From Emydura subglobosa (Eukaryota; Chordata; Testudines; Chelidae), in the NCBI GenBank assembly GCA_007922225.1, contig ML679961.1, positions 68,213,075 through 68,277,074 of the forward strand: a stretch of DNA of 64,000 nucleotides, read 5' to 3'. The notes beneath the pieces were generated by a model that worked only from the letters and a program-made list of their open reading frames with translations, had not been told where the DNA came from and made no database searches. Of the stretch, positions 1 to 20,799 are shown one piece after another. Numbering within the stretch: the first letter of the stretch is position 1; every line of letters starts with the position of its first letter. A program made the position numbers and the translations under genes.

Positions 1-1379
1 TATTCTGAAAGGGCCAGTGAAGATCTCAAAGGGGAGAGCAGGGGTCAGGTAGTTAAATCTCTTCTCCTCATGGGACAGGAGATGTTATGAAAGCTTCTTG
101 TTTGCTGGGTGTTCTTGGTCCCCCCCTCCCTTAAACAAAATATGCTCCTTTTTGGCATGCATGACCTCCAAAGACACTATCAGTCCTGCAGAATAGTGCT
201 GTGTGTAGCTGTTGGTCTATAGTCTTGCCTGTTTGTAAGGCTCTGAACTCTGTCTCACCCGGGCCACGGTTGCCTTTCATGTTATTTAGATTTTCCTCTC
301 CAAGGAAGCAATTGGGTAAACTAGTTCTGCTGCCAAAAGTGTGAACAATGAACCTGCACATCATCAAAGCAGAGGAACTGACCGCAACATGTAGTAAAGA
401 CACCAAGGTTTGTGACCCCTCGCTCCCCTTTCATTCCCTCTCCCTGCTTATACCAGACCATATTGCCCCAGAATGAGAAATCCCAGTTCTCAATCCTGTC
501 TTGTGATCCTGCTTTTCTTTAGGGGGTTGTCTTGTGTTCCCTTAACTTTTCTCTAACCTGTAGAGGAGAAAATGGAACTCTTGAGTTGTGCAGGGAACCA
601 GATGAACTTCAGGAAAACCTTGGTTTTTGACCTGTTTCTTCCAGGCTTTTGTCTCTATTGTATGAGTGTTTGAGAGAACGGTGCTTAAGTGAAAAACACA
701 TGGTTAGTAAAATCAGGTGGTGCCAGGCAAAGCCAATAGCCTCTCTGACGTAATTGCTGATAATAGGGGATGCAGTATGTAAAGGCTCTCTGAATTTGTC
801 AGGGCATGACACAGTCACAGACTTGATCTGAACAACAAAGTAATCACTAATGACAAAACCTGCAAGTGGAAACTCAAGCTATAAGTCAGTGTAATGAGAA
901 GCTAATGGAAATAGTTACTACTTGGAAGATGCAGTGGTGGTTACTTGTGTACATGGATGATATAAAACTGAGGGTGGATTAACATCAGTGAAATTTCCAC
1001 ATTGAAGGAATGGGAAGAAAAGACTCATGAGTCATTTAAAGACCTGTGTGAAGTCTAATGAAAGAAGAAACCACCAAATGGCCAGGTCTAGAATGGGACT
1101 AACTGGGCAGTGGTTGTTGTGGAGGATTATTTGAATATAGTCTGTGTGCATAAGGCTTTTTGGTACATAAAGATGCAGTCCTTGCCTGGATGGTTTAGGA
1201 AGGTGACTCCATCTCAGTGGAACATTTGCTTTCTGTGATTAATAGGAGTTTCTAGTGTTTTTAAAAAAAAAAAAAAATAAAAAATCCACAAATTATTCTG
1301 CTCTGCTTGGCACTCATCAGGCCTAGGCCAGAGCAGTCTGCTCAGTTTGGAGTCCCTCAGTTCATAAAATGACACGAAC
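1..1379. other. Intergenic, no gene recognised
   Basis: No open frame here looks like a conserved protein and no splice-bounded exon was recognised. The sequence is ordinary unique-looking vertebrate DNA with one A-rich run near 1261-1278. If the human gene order holds, PACSIN3 5' flank or the neighbouring DDB2 would be expected on this side, but I saw no DDB2 sequence. Confidence 0.5.
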
Positions 1380-1765
1380 AAACTGGAGAGTTCAGAGAGG
1401 AGTAGCACAAATGATAAGCTTTTTATTCAAGGGCTGGATGGAAGCCTGGTGATCAGATGAGATCCCTTTACTGCTCACAGGCAGTTCTATTACAGCATGG
1501 GAAATCAGTCCATTCTCCTCACTCAGTGAGTGGAGACAAGCGCATGGATTTGTGCTGTAATAGGAGAAACGTAGGTTAAATATCGGGGGAACAATCTGGA
1601 GCAGAAGTAAGTCGCCAAGAGGGAGAGTGTGATAGCTTTCCCTGGAGCTAATTAGGGCTTGGTTTGACACTCGCCTCAGATAGTTGGGGGATGAAATCAT
1701 TCCTGTCACAATACAGAGGGATGGACTGGATAACTCATTTGAGATCCCTTCCAGCCGAAATGAGT
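1380..1765 (+). mobile_element. Old CR1-like LINE 3' fragment
   Basis: The stretch ends in a phrase typical of reptile and bird CR1 3' UTRs: GGGATGGACTGGATAACTC followed by a 'CCCTTCCAGCC'-type ending near 1750. Upstream it has 'GAGGAGTAGCACAAATGAT', also reminiscent of LINE tails. It is heavily mutated. The long minus-strand open frame across it (1392-2063) is a chance reading of this repeat. Confidence 0.5.
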
Positions 1766-3254
1766 CTACAGGCTGACATGAATTCACTGACAAGTTTGAT
1801 GCTAGTTGACCCTGATTGGGAGGGCTGGGAAATGCACAGGACAGATGCAAACAGCTAACTGAGCTATGGAGACAAACAGTAGGGTTTGCATGCACTGAGG
1901 CATGTATGAATGAAGTCCTCATAGCCAGAGAGGGGAAAACAGGTGTGTGTGGTGGGGGTGGCATCTGGGAAGCAGCATGATTGAGTGGGGCAGAAACTAT
2001 GCTATTTATGGTGCTGTGAAAGTAGGGAGGTGATAGTGAAGCTCTTTGAAGTCTTAATGGCACAGAGCTGACTGAGCTCCACTTTGCAGATGCCCACCAG
2101 GCAACTGCATTTGGGACCGCACACTAGATCTGTGTGCTTCTAAGGTCCCCTCAGCCTGAGGAGGCTCCAGCCGTAGTCTTTGGCTCTGGCCTTGTGGGCA
2201 CGCTTTCCAGGCACAGACTCTGTCTGATACCACTTCTAGGAAATGAGAGCTCATGGTCCAGCTGCCTTAGTCCTCCAAGACATCCCAGTTGCTCAAGCAC
2301 ACTCTCCCCAGAGGTCCACTCTCCTGTATCCTCTGGTTTAGAAATTCCTCTGCAAAGTTTCCGTTACTGCATCAGCTGTCACATGTCCCCAAATGGTGAA
2401 ACTATAAACCAATCATACTTATCTTATGGCCAAAGCACAAGAGATCTATGGAAAAGTAACAAACACCTGTACACAGTTCTGTCCCTCGATCCTCACCACC
2501 CTGGAGCATTCTTTGGTTTTGGTCAGTGCCTTCAGGGGCCTCAGATCCCTCCTGTTGGACCCCACTCTGGTCCAGTCTTTTCTTCCTGGTCATGGTCTCT
2601 CCCCTGACTCTTGCAGCAGGCCTTCTTTAGCTTGTTCAGGTTAGGCAGTCAAAAGACTTACTTGCTCAGTGAGCATGCCTGTTTGACAGCAACTTCTAGC
2701 ACCCCTTGTCTTTTTTCCTTTTCTGCTGGGGATTTTCAATTGCTTCAACCTCATCCCCTCCAGACAATTTGAGGAGGACTAGTTTTGCCCAGCCTCCAGC
2801 CATCCTGTTATTCTAGGGTGCTTTATGTGAATGGAAAACTCTTCAGGTTAATGACAGTTAATAGTTGCTGTTGCATCTCCCTAGACCAGGATGGGGAGGT
2901 ACATAGCAAAAATGGTGTTAGCAAATGGCTGAATCAATATACACTGAGGCATTCAACGATAGAGCAATTTCAAAAAGTGAACCAGAATTTGTAAGTCTTA
3001 CATAGACAAATTTCCCAAACTGACACACCTGACATAGCTGCCCCTGGAATAATCAGTGCAGATCTTGTCTCCACAACTCAGGAAAGCTGTGGAAATACCA
3101 CAAGTACCACAAAGCCAACCCAAGGATAGGAAGAGAGATTGGGACTCATTTCTCTAAGAACAACAGACTTGGGAAAGGAGGGAGATAGTCTGGGCATGCC
3201 AAATAGCTTCTAAGTGAAGGAAAGGAACTCCTATATGAGGCTTGGTCTCTACTG
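1766..3254. other. Intergenic, no gene recognised
   Basis: Several short open frames exist on both strands but none resembles a known protein or shows paired splice sites. I see no RNA gene or clear repeat here. Confidence 0.4.
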
Positions 3255-3492
3255 AAAAATTATATCCGCATCAGTAGGTTGGTCAGGGGTGTGAAAAACC
3301 ACACCCTGACCGACGTAACTATGTTGACGAAACCCCTGCTGTAGACACAGGTACACCAGTGGATGGGGGCTTCCATCGATATGACTAACTTTGTTCAGCA
3401 TGATTGTATTCCTACACCTACATAAAAACGTAGCTACGTCTACGTTATGGGATTATGCCAATGTTGTCTCCGTAGTGTTGATATACCCTCAG
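3255..3492. mobile_element. Reptile DNA-transposon MITE
   Basis: The sequence 'GGTCAGGGGTGTGAAAAACC' followed by 'ACACCCTGACCGACGTAACT' and an interior of GTAGAC / TACGTCTACG words matches a non-autonomous DNA element that is very common in turtle genomes. The right end reads 'TGTTGATATACCCTCA'. The interior is rich in CpG-derived ACG/CGT words unlike the flanks. Exact ends and target-site duplication are not certain. Confidence 0.55.
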
Positions 3493-6365
3493 ACAATAGG
3501 AGAGAGAGCAGCAGCCTGAAGCAAAAGGAGTATTTGGACATGAGGAACAGCTTTTGGCAGTTGAGAGCAACTTGAGATGGGAATGAGGATTTCCAAGGCT
3601 CTGGGTGGTGCAGTCTCCCTGTTATGTTTCAGGATGCTGCCTCAGTCAGAGCTGTGGAGAACACCAACGTAAAGAGCTAAGCTAAGTCCCAACACACAGG
3701 AGAAGTTTGAGTTAGCTGCTTGGACCTGTGAATTTGTCCCTTAAGGTCACAGAACCTCCCAACTCTGAAAGAATGTGGGATTCCTTCTGATTCACTTCAA
3801 GCATTGAAATCTTCCTGGTGTGGATCTGTCTGACCCCTGCAGGGTGTCTCTCTCACTAGGAGGTTTCCATAAACTGGAGAACCCAGCTGAAACTCTTCTT
3901 TAAACTGGACAAGGCAGCTTTGATAGCCTCAGTTCCAAGGGAGCGGCTGGGAAATAGCTCCTTTCCCAGCCAAGTGACTCCAACAAGGGTGTGATCCCTG
4001 GATTGGGAAAGTGAAAGTTTGCCCTTGCCCAGCAACAGTCACTTAACATTCCCACTGCTTGTGGGATCTTTGCATTATCAGGCATGTGTACCAGGCTCCC
4101 AGCTGAACAGCTGCAAGCCAGAGGGGACCTGGGCATGCCGTGTTGGAAGTGGGTAAGTACTGTGGCAGTTACAGGAAGCTATTATAGAGTGGGAAGAGAG
4201 AGCACATCACTAGCTCATAGCAGATCCATGGTTACCACTGTGCTGGTGTCTTCTGGGACCAGCTGGTCCCTTCTGGCAATAGACTGATGAAAAAGATAAA
4301 GGGCTTTCTTGGCTGTTGTCTGTAGATAAGATGGCAGGGCAGGCATGGCTTTCACTGATGGCCCTTTATCAAGACTGCCTTAAATGTTTTCAATTAAACA
4401 TTAATTTAACTATGGATGCTTGATCCTCAGCTTCTCTTGTATGTTTGACTGTTCACATGAAACGTCTGTTTAACTTCGGCTGGGAGTGCCTTGGGGTAGG
4501 AACAGTGCCTTTGCCTCTCTCTTGTATAGGGCTGAGAGAACTATTTGGGGAATGAAACCATTCACAGAGGCCCTGTTCCCCTTGAAGTGGAACTGAACTA
4601 GTCCATAGTCATGGCCTGCTCCTGACAAACATCTGCTAGGCTTGGCTTCAGTGCCTGATGTGGAAATGATTTAAAAATGAGGCAAAACCATTCCATGTTA
4701 AAGATGTCTGGCTAAGGTGGGCAGACTAAAACCCCAGTTTCTAGATAGTCGTATTGCAACTACTTCCTGTGTCTGGCTGTAACGGGGGGCACAAAAGACC
4801 TAGTGTGGCAAAGGCCATGCTCTCCCATCTGTGCAAACTCACTTCAAAGGTGAAGCTCCTGCAGGGCTGAAGGCACCTGCCTTCCAGAATTAGGGGATTT
4901 GGGAGGTTCATTCTCCCCCTATTTCAGTGTGCCTGTTGCTGTACTGAATGGAAAAGTCCAGACCTTTCCACACAAGGATACAGGCATCCAAGGAGGCAAT
5001 CCAAACAATATACCTAGACAGTGCCCTGGACACACAGAGGGTGGAAGTATCAAAGAGCGGTGCACAGGGAGGAAGCTTCCTCTGTCTGCCTTGGGTAAAC
5101 ACTCATGGTGGCTAAGGATTGCTGTTTCTTCCTGGAAGAAGGTATGCGTTGAAGTAGAAGATGGTCACCTGGTACCTCAGGTTGGAGAAGGACTTCATGC
5201 ATGGGGGCTGCATGGATGAAGTCATGAAAATGGGTGGGAGAAAGATGCAAAAGCAGGGGATGGGGTCTGAGTGGAGTGAAGGGGCTATGGGCAGACTTGG
5301 TTACTGGGGTGTTGACCTGGAATGCATTTCAGAGTTTGGCTATTCTTTTCCTATGAGGGAGAGGAGGGGGCAATTCTCCAGTTAGTCTCCTTTGCTTACA
5401 GTACTCTAGCCTTTGCCTGTCCTTGGAGAGCAGACTGAACTTTCTAGGGTCAGTCAATCTTGGTGTAAACCCTATGGAGTCACTGGATTTAGAGGATTGA
5501 ACTGGCTCATGGTCTGATAATTAGAAGCTGGAAATGACCAAACACAGAAAAGAAATTTGCCCCGTTGTATTGACACAGGGTAGTCATGCTGGGGACCTTC
5601 CTGTCATTTCCCTGGGAAGAGCAGAGGGTGAGCTAGCAGCTCCTCGACAATCTTTTACCCCCATCACTGTGTCTCAGGTGCTGCTCTTTGCTCCTCAATT
5701 TGCTATGAAGGCAGGAGCTGCCCTGCCATAATGGATTCTCCAGTGCTGAGCTCTGCTTAGAGAATGCTGTTGGGTAGGTCATCATGATCTGAAGAAACCC
5801 TGACCCACTCTAGCACCTTCTCATAACTGAGAGTCTTCAAGCATTTTTAGCTAACTAGATGGTGAGAAGAGGGATATATTGCTCTGGCCACATTCTTGCT
5901 ATGAGATCTTTCTGAAAGCCCTCTTGATTATGGGGTCTAACTCAGGTGTGGAAATCCGATATTTTTCTCCCCTCCCAACCAGCTGCTCTGCAGATAATTC
6001 CACTGAAGTCTCTGATGCCCCTGCATGTAGTTCTCCTGCTGCAGAATGAGACTGAGTCCTGGTCAGTCTAATTCTAGCGCTCTTGGAGCGCAAGGCAAGG
6101 CAAGGCAATATGTGATCTCTTTCACTATTGGCTTGGAAGGGAGGTGTGGGAGACACACTTCTTCTCCTGCCCCCGTCCCTCAATCCTGACCTGCCACATT
6201 CTCTGCTGTTCCAATACTGCTGTTACTTCTGCCAAGGAACCTTGGTTCTGACCAGCATATCACCTACTATTCTGGTATTGTGGCCAATCCTCTGCCATGT
6301 TAAGATGTCTACAAAGTACTCTGCTGAGACCACAAAACTAATGTAATTTGTGTCTTAAAGAAACT
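3493..6365. other. Intergenic, no gene recognised
   Basis: No exon, RNA gene or intact mobile element was recognised. A short GGCAA tandem run (AAGGCAAGGCAAGGCAA) lies near 6090-6107. Confidence 0.4.
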
Positions 6366-6373
6366 CCCTAACA

Positions 6374-6555
6374 CAGTGTTTCTTAACCTGGCGTTTTAGA
6401 GGGGTCGCAAGTGCAGAGCTGGTATTGGGGGTGGCAAGAAAGGTAATTGCCTGGAGCCACAGGGGCGCCATGAAACTAAGTTACATGCCTCAGCCCCATG
6501 GAGGTGGGACTCAGGCTTCAGGGGTACAGTAGTTTGGAAAGGTTAAGAACCACTG
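6374..6555. mobile_element. hAT-type MITE with perfect 8-bp TSD
   Basis: A 182-bp element begins CAGTGTTTCTTAACC and ends GGTTAAGAACCACTG, giving terminal inverted repeats of about 15 bp. It is flanked by a perfect 8-bp direct repeat CCCTAACA at 6366-6373 and 6556-6563. CAGTG...CACTG ends and an 8-bp duplication are diagnostic of the hAT (Charlie-like) superfamily. It has no coding capacity. Confidence 0.9.
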
Positions 6556-6563
6556 CCCTAACA

Positions 6564-8192
6564 GGATAGACAATCTCAGGCATTCAAAAATCACAAGTTT
6601 GGTTTTAAAATGTTTTTAAAATTGCACTTTAACCTTTTGTAGTGCACTTGGGTCATGGTTTTAAGCTTTTATCTCAGCAACTGTAAGGGCTGGGAACCCT
6701 TTAAAATGAAAGCTGAGAGTCTCATGTAATAATATTACTCCAGGACCTGCGGCTCTAAGAAAATACCAGATATTCCAAGACTTGCGATAAAGTGGCAGCA
6801 CTATATCTTCCTTCTGTTCCAGTTTGTCTCCTTCCCCACAAATTAATGCCCACCTACCAATCCTCAAAGCCACCCTAGGGATTCTCCTACTTGGAGTTTG
6901 GGCTGGCTTTGCCATTCCACCAGTCCCAGAGTGTGGTACAAAGAAATACAAAGAAAAGATTTATTTATTTTTGGCTAGTAAACTGTCATGTCCCTGCCCT
7001 CTAGCTCTTGGCAAGAGCAGACAGCACACATGATGTTGTAGGAATAACCAACTTGGAGGGCCAGCCTCTTGCTCTTCCTGAGGCTCAGAGTGGCAGCGGT
7101 AGCTGCCCTTCTCAGCGCTTGTGTTCATTATGAAGTGTATTCTCTGTCTGCATGTGGGGTCAGTGCGACCTAGTGACTGACGTGGATTCAGTGTGTAGGA
7201 GCGCTGGAAAGGGCTTGTACAAAATGGGTCCCTCGTTTTCTGATTTTCTCCTACTGAAACAGACCTGCTGGACTCCTGTAGGGCCTATGCTGCTCCAGCT
7301 AATCAAAGTGCCAGCTACTTTTGAGTTGCAAAGCCTATTATTTCTGGTGTTAAGGCATAGTCAGTCCAGCTGGCTTTGCGCTCCAGCGTCAGTTAATGGT
7401 TCTGGCAGCTAAAGAAACCATCTGTCTGACTCCTAAGTTGAACATGTTTGATGTAGAAACTGCAGAGAGAATCCACCTGGGTTCTCTGCGTGTCCTTTAG
7501 TCCTTTTTCTGACTGACTGCTCCCTGGGCAAGCGGCTGCTCCCTAGCACATAGAACAACTTTCAGCCTCCACACCCAAACTCTCACATGGGGTAGTCAGT
7601 CAGGACTGGAAGGCAGAGTCTGAAAACATGTCCATGATTCATTGTTTCCTGGGTGGTAGGGGGAGGACTCAATACTCTGTTTAAAGGTGACCTGAGAAGG
7701 ATTTTTTTTTTTTTTTAAATTGGGCTTGTGCCTCTTGCTTCTTTATGATGAAGAAATAAGGCCTGGAAGCTGGGTTAAAGAGAGATGTTTTTAACTACTT
7801 GTGTGTTACCTTAGAGATTTCGGGAGTGTAAAATTTGGTGGTGTTTGGAGGATAACTATGAAGTCTCAGGGATGTTTGTTGTGAGTTCAATACTTGTAAT
7901 TGAAGGGCAGTGAGATGTCTCTTTAACAAACACTTTATTTCTCCAAAATATGACATGAGGAGCCACCACTCATCCCCTTCCTTCACTCCCCTCACCCCCC
8001 CCAAAAAACCGGTTTTTTGACTAAAATTCCCCTCCTTTCTCAGGTGCTGCAGCTTCCATTCTGTTGACTGTTGCCTCCATTTCATTAATTCTCAGCTGTC
8101 ATAGCCTTCTAGCGTAAACAGAACATCCACTTTTAACACCGAAAAATCAGTCTGAACAAACAAAGCCAAACAGAACAAGGAATGTTATTACA
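6564..8192. other. Intergenic, no gene recognised
   Basis: No conserved exon or RNA gene was recognised. A T-run lies at about 7700-7717. Short open frames on both strands are not protein-like. Confidence 0.4.
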
Positions 8193-8292
8193 GCTTGGAG
8201 TGCAAGCTCCTTGGGGCAGGGATTGTCTTATGTTTGTACCGTGCCTAGTACAATGTGGTCCTGGTCTCTGAACAGAGCTGCTACTGTAATAA
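8193..8292 (+). mobile_element. L3/MIR3-type LINE or SINE tail
   Basis: The stretch 'TGCAAGCTCCTTGGGGCAGG' followed by a GTGCCTAGTACAATG phrase and ending CTACTGTAATAAAT is the widespread amniote L3/MIR3 3' end. A second copy of the same tail is at 39495-39605 inside ARFGAP2. Confidence 0.7.
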
Positions 8293-10427
8293 ATCACTTA
8301 GCTCTTTGGCCTAAAGGCACTAGAGAAGGCTTTTGCCTGTTGATTCTCCTGCACCTCATGATAGAGGGCACTAGGCGTAACCAAGAAACCAATTGCGAGC
8401 AGCAGTGCAGGAGGCTAGAGAAGAAATGTGGGCTGTACTGTGACGGAAGGGAGGACTGAGCCCAGTGCAGCTGTTGAGCCTGTGAAACCTCATTTAGTTC
8501 AGTTCATTCCAGCACTGGGCTGCTCCCTTTGCTCAGCTGTTGGAACAGCCCCTTTCCTGCACAATGCTGTCATGCTGTCCCACAGCTTCTATTTTAAATC
8601 TCTGGGACTGGATCTTGTGACACAGGGATTTGGCATCTCCCCTGCGTGCTGGAATGTGGCACCTTGAAAGATGGAGAGTGGCAGCAGCTGTTGTATCAGG
8701 GGTGCCCCTCCTTGCCTTGAGCACAGGGGGAGACGCAGGTTCCTATCCTAGCACTGTTACTTGTCAGAACAGCAGTGTCTCTGTGTCCAGAGCTGTGTCC
8801 AGGGTTGACTGTCTATGCATCTCTCTCTTCACCACTATGTTTAGAGGAGTTAGAAGAGCCCAAGAAATCACTGCAGGCAACTGGGAGCTCCAGAGTCTTC
8901 ACTCTTCTGTCTTTCAGGTATGTAGTTACTTGGTTGCTGGGCACAGGAGTGGAACCAGCTGACTTGTGGCCATGCAAAGTTCTTTCACAGGCTAGTCATC
9001 AGGGCTCCTGGTGAGGGCTGGGTCCTTCTGCATTTAAGGTATCATGCACCTGAATCTCGTTTGGTATGACGACTTGCTCCTGTAACTCTGGGTTTCCCAG
9101 AGGGCAGTGGGGTTGGGGAAATTGGAAATTTCTTGGGAAGCCAGGGGAATTTCATTAATACACCTCTCACACCCTTCATATTCTCCGAATATACTGCTCA
9201 GGCAGATAGTACTTAACCCTCTCCTTGGTTCCCTTTGTGTGTCTTCTAAAGTCTTACCACGGGGCTCTTGTTATGTGGCTCATGATCCCAGAAAGCAGAC
9301 GCTGAGAAGGACTTGGGAGACCTGGTCTCTTGGACTGATCTCGGGCTTTTTCTGATATGAGAGTTCTGCCGTGGGGCTGGCAGAGTGAGTGGATACCTTT
9401 CCAGGCTGTAAGGGAAGCTTTTTATAACTGGGAATGTGCAAGAGGAGAAGAGCACCAGCGAAGCATATCAATCCTGTGTTAACCAAAACTTGCCTGGGAC
9501 GTGCCTGTCTGTCCTCCTTACTCAGGCCCTTCTCCTGTCTCCTTGCCCCTCCCTTCCCAAAGGGTGGTAGTGCCAGGACCGAACTGGGCACCACAATCTG
9601 CGCAATCCTTGTTTTGGCAGCAGTGTAAAGGATTGTGCAAAAGCAGTGCCCTAGATACTCTGTGCCCAACACAGGAATGTGGTGACAGAGACTTCTGTGT
9701 AATATAAGCACCAATTACTCAGCTGGGATGTTCCCAGGAAGGTGGTGCTGCCCGGAAACCCAAGCACATGTTGGGACATCCCCAGATAGATGGCACTGGG
9801 GTGTGGCTATAGTTCCTTTCCTAGTCCTGCAGGCTGCACCCCATTCAGGACATGCCTTCCTGGTGACCATTGGATCTTGTTTTCTCTAATCAGTAACTGA
9901 TGTAATCCCTTAGTCCTCCTCACTCTTATATTGGGAAGCTAAAGTCATCTTTCAACACAACTTATTTTAAGCGTTTCAAGGTTGAGTATACTCAGTAGTT
10001 TAATGTTTCTTCCTCTTTGGCCCTGGTGCGAAAATGAGGAGCCTCTGCTGAGGCTAACAGTGCTGGTGAAAGGTGCTCAACTTCCCCATGTCTCCAGGAC
10101 AGGTACAGCCTGGGTGGTGTCAGGGGTGGTTTCCTCCACAACATCCCTTCCAATGTGCCCCAGACCTGTCCTGGTTGGATCCCTTCTACCGGGGAGAGGA
10201 GTTGAGTCCGTATGGCCCATTCCATCCTGCATCTTTCTGCTGGAACTCAACAAGGGGGGGTGGTCAGCGTCAGAGGTGCTGTGATACGGATACTTGCCCA
10301 CTCGCGACTGGAGTGAATCCACCCAACTCCCTTCCAAAAGTGTTTCTTTTGAGTTGTAGGGAGGGAGGGTGCATAGCTCAGTCCCTGACGGCGTCATGCT
10401 ATGAACAGCTCTTCTCTCTCTTCCCAG
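8293..10427. other. PACSIN3 5' flank or intron, nothing certain
   Basis: No CpG island and no upstream PACSIN3 exon could be identified, so the region may be an intron behind a distant 5' non-coding exon or simply flank. Several 65-215-codon open frames overlap on both strands, for example near 10073-10720, but they have no protein-like features and one runs across PACSIN3 exon 2. Confidence 0.4.
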
Positions 10428-10474
10428 CTGCACTGAAATCTGCAAAAATTCTCTGCTGCAAGGAAACCAGGGTA
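10428..10474 (+). other. PACSIN3: PACSIN3 5' UTR part of first coding exon
   Basis: A strong pyrimidine tract and CAG (CTTCTCTCTCTTCCCAG, ending 10427) precede 47 non-coding bases and then the ATG at 10475. The acceptor implies at least one further non-coding exon upstream, which I could not place. Confidence 0.7.
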
Positions 10475-19325
<8,851 letters not shown>

Positions 19326-19516
19326 TTGCTACCCCAGCCTGAGGGGCGTCTCTCACATATATACCAGCATCTGCTGCAGAGGTCACCAGGCCACTGCTGA
19401 GCTCATAACCCACATCACCAGCACGTGCAACAATTTCTGGACTCTGACTCTCTGGGGACATTTATTTCTTGTAATCAATGCTTCATTTTAAAATTCTAGA
19501 GCTGTAGGGATTTTCT

Positions 19517-19522
19517 AATAAA
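19517..19522 (+). terminator. PACSIN3: PACSIN3 polyadenylation signal
   Basis: A canonical AATAAA lies 191 bp after the PACSIN3 stop codon, giving a short 3' UTR ending near 19540, followed by a T/G-containing stretch. Confidence 0.8.
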
Positions 19523-19839
19523 TAAGCACAGATGAATGAAGACTTCTGCTGCCTCTGAGCACTGTAGGAAGTTGGGTGGAGGGAGGGATCTTAAGGGCCC
19601 GTGCTGGGGTGGGTCACTGGCACATACTGATATGTGGCCATTGGCGAACACCTTCTCACCTGCTTTCTATGCTTCTGCTTGTAAAAGCTAGCTGAGAGCT
19701 CTTGGGTCGACAGGTGGTTGTTGGCTGCTCAGTTACTAAGCTTCCCTCTCTAGGGAAGTTTTGAAGAGAAAATTGCTATGAGGAATCCTTGCTGTAGCTT
19801 CCTTTTTGAACCCTTTCAGGTTGGCCTGGGTATGGCTCT

Positions 19840-20720
19840 CCAGAATCTTTGATGGTCTTGGCTCCCCTTCTCACAGTGACTGGCAAAAGGCATTGTCCAT
19901 GATAATTCTTTCAGAGCTGCAGGCAGCTTTCAATACCATTCACCTCTTTGGTCTTATTGATTCCTCTGTAGACTGCAGCTGGAGTAGTTGGCATAGCTTG
20001 AGTGGCTGGATTCTAGTCTTTTCTCCTCCAAAGATCCAGTATGGTAGGGCTGTTGATTGCTCACCTGCCTGAAGGCCTATCCCATGTGGAGCATCTTGAG
20101 TTCAATTAAGTTTCCCATCCTAGTCAGTATATGCCAGCTACCTGAGGAAAGCAGTGAGACTATTGAGGCTGAGGGTATCACAAAACACAGTTAAGGTGTC
20201 ATAAGACCAAGGATGGTGCATTGTTTCTACTTTCCCACAATCTGATTGGGACTGGGAAGTCGATGATCTACCTTTTTGGAGCCTCCAGCCAAGATGAAGT
20301 TAATATAGTGGGGATGAGGCTTGGTACCTACCCCACTCAGGTCCATGACACTTGGTTTCTAGTGGGTTTTTGGACCCTTGATAACTATAGCCCAAACTAC
20401 CTCTTCCTTCTGTCTGTAAAAGCAATTATGAGCCCTTTTCACATATGAGACCCTCTCTCCCCCATGCTTCAGCCCCTTGACTTGCAGACTAGATGACTGT
20501 ATTGTCAGCGGGGGGGGGGGTGCTTGCAGACCACTTAGAAGCAATATATGGGGTAGAATGCACCTACTTGCTTTGCAACAGAAGCCACTTTACACCAGTT
20601 CCACTAGCACTAGCTTCCCAATTATTTCCAGGTGCTATTCAGTGATGGTGATCTATAAAGCCTTTTATGGCCTAGGTCTTCTCTCCATCTGTTTCAGTGG
20701 GGAAACTGGGATTGGCTGAG
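19840..20720 (+). mobile_element. Decayed L3/CR1-like LINE, reverse transcriptase remains
   Basis: A broken open frame near 19910-19990 reads like the LINE RT block 'DLSAAFDTVDH' (here SELQAAFNTIHLFGLID). Further on, near 20470-20680, degenerate matches to the RT C-terminal part appear (TCRLDD, then VIYKAFYGLG in place of the usual 'TYKALxGLAP'). Many stops and frameshifts show a very old copy. Family name is tentative. Confidence 0.5.
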
Positions 20721-20799
20721 GGGCTGAAGTTCATGGTGCTGGCACTCAAATGTCATATGGCTAGCCTAGGTCCTTGATTGTGGCCTACATGTGACATAC

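Noticed and set aside
1392..2063. 223-codon minus-strand open frame
   Set aside because: It overlaps a worn CR1-like tail on the plus strand, has low-complexity Ser/Pro/His composition and no family resemblance.
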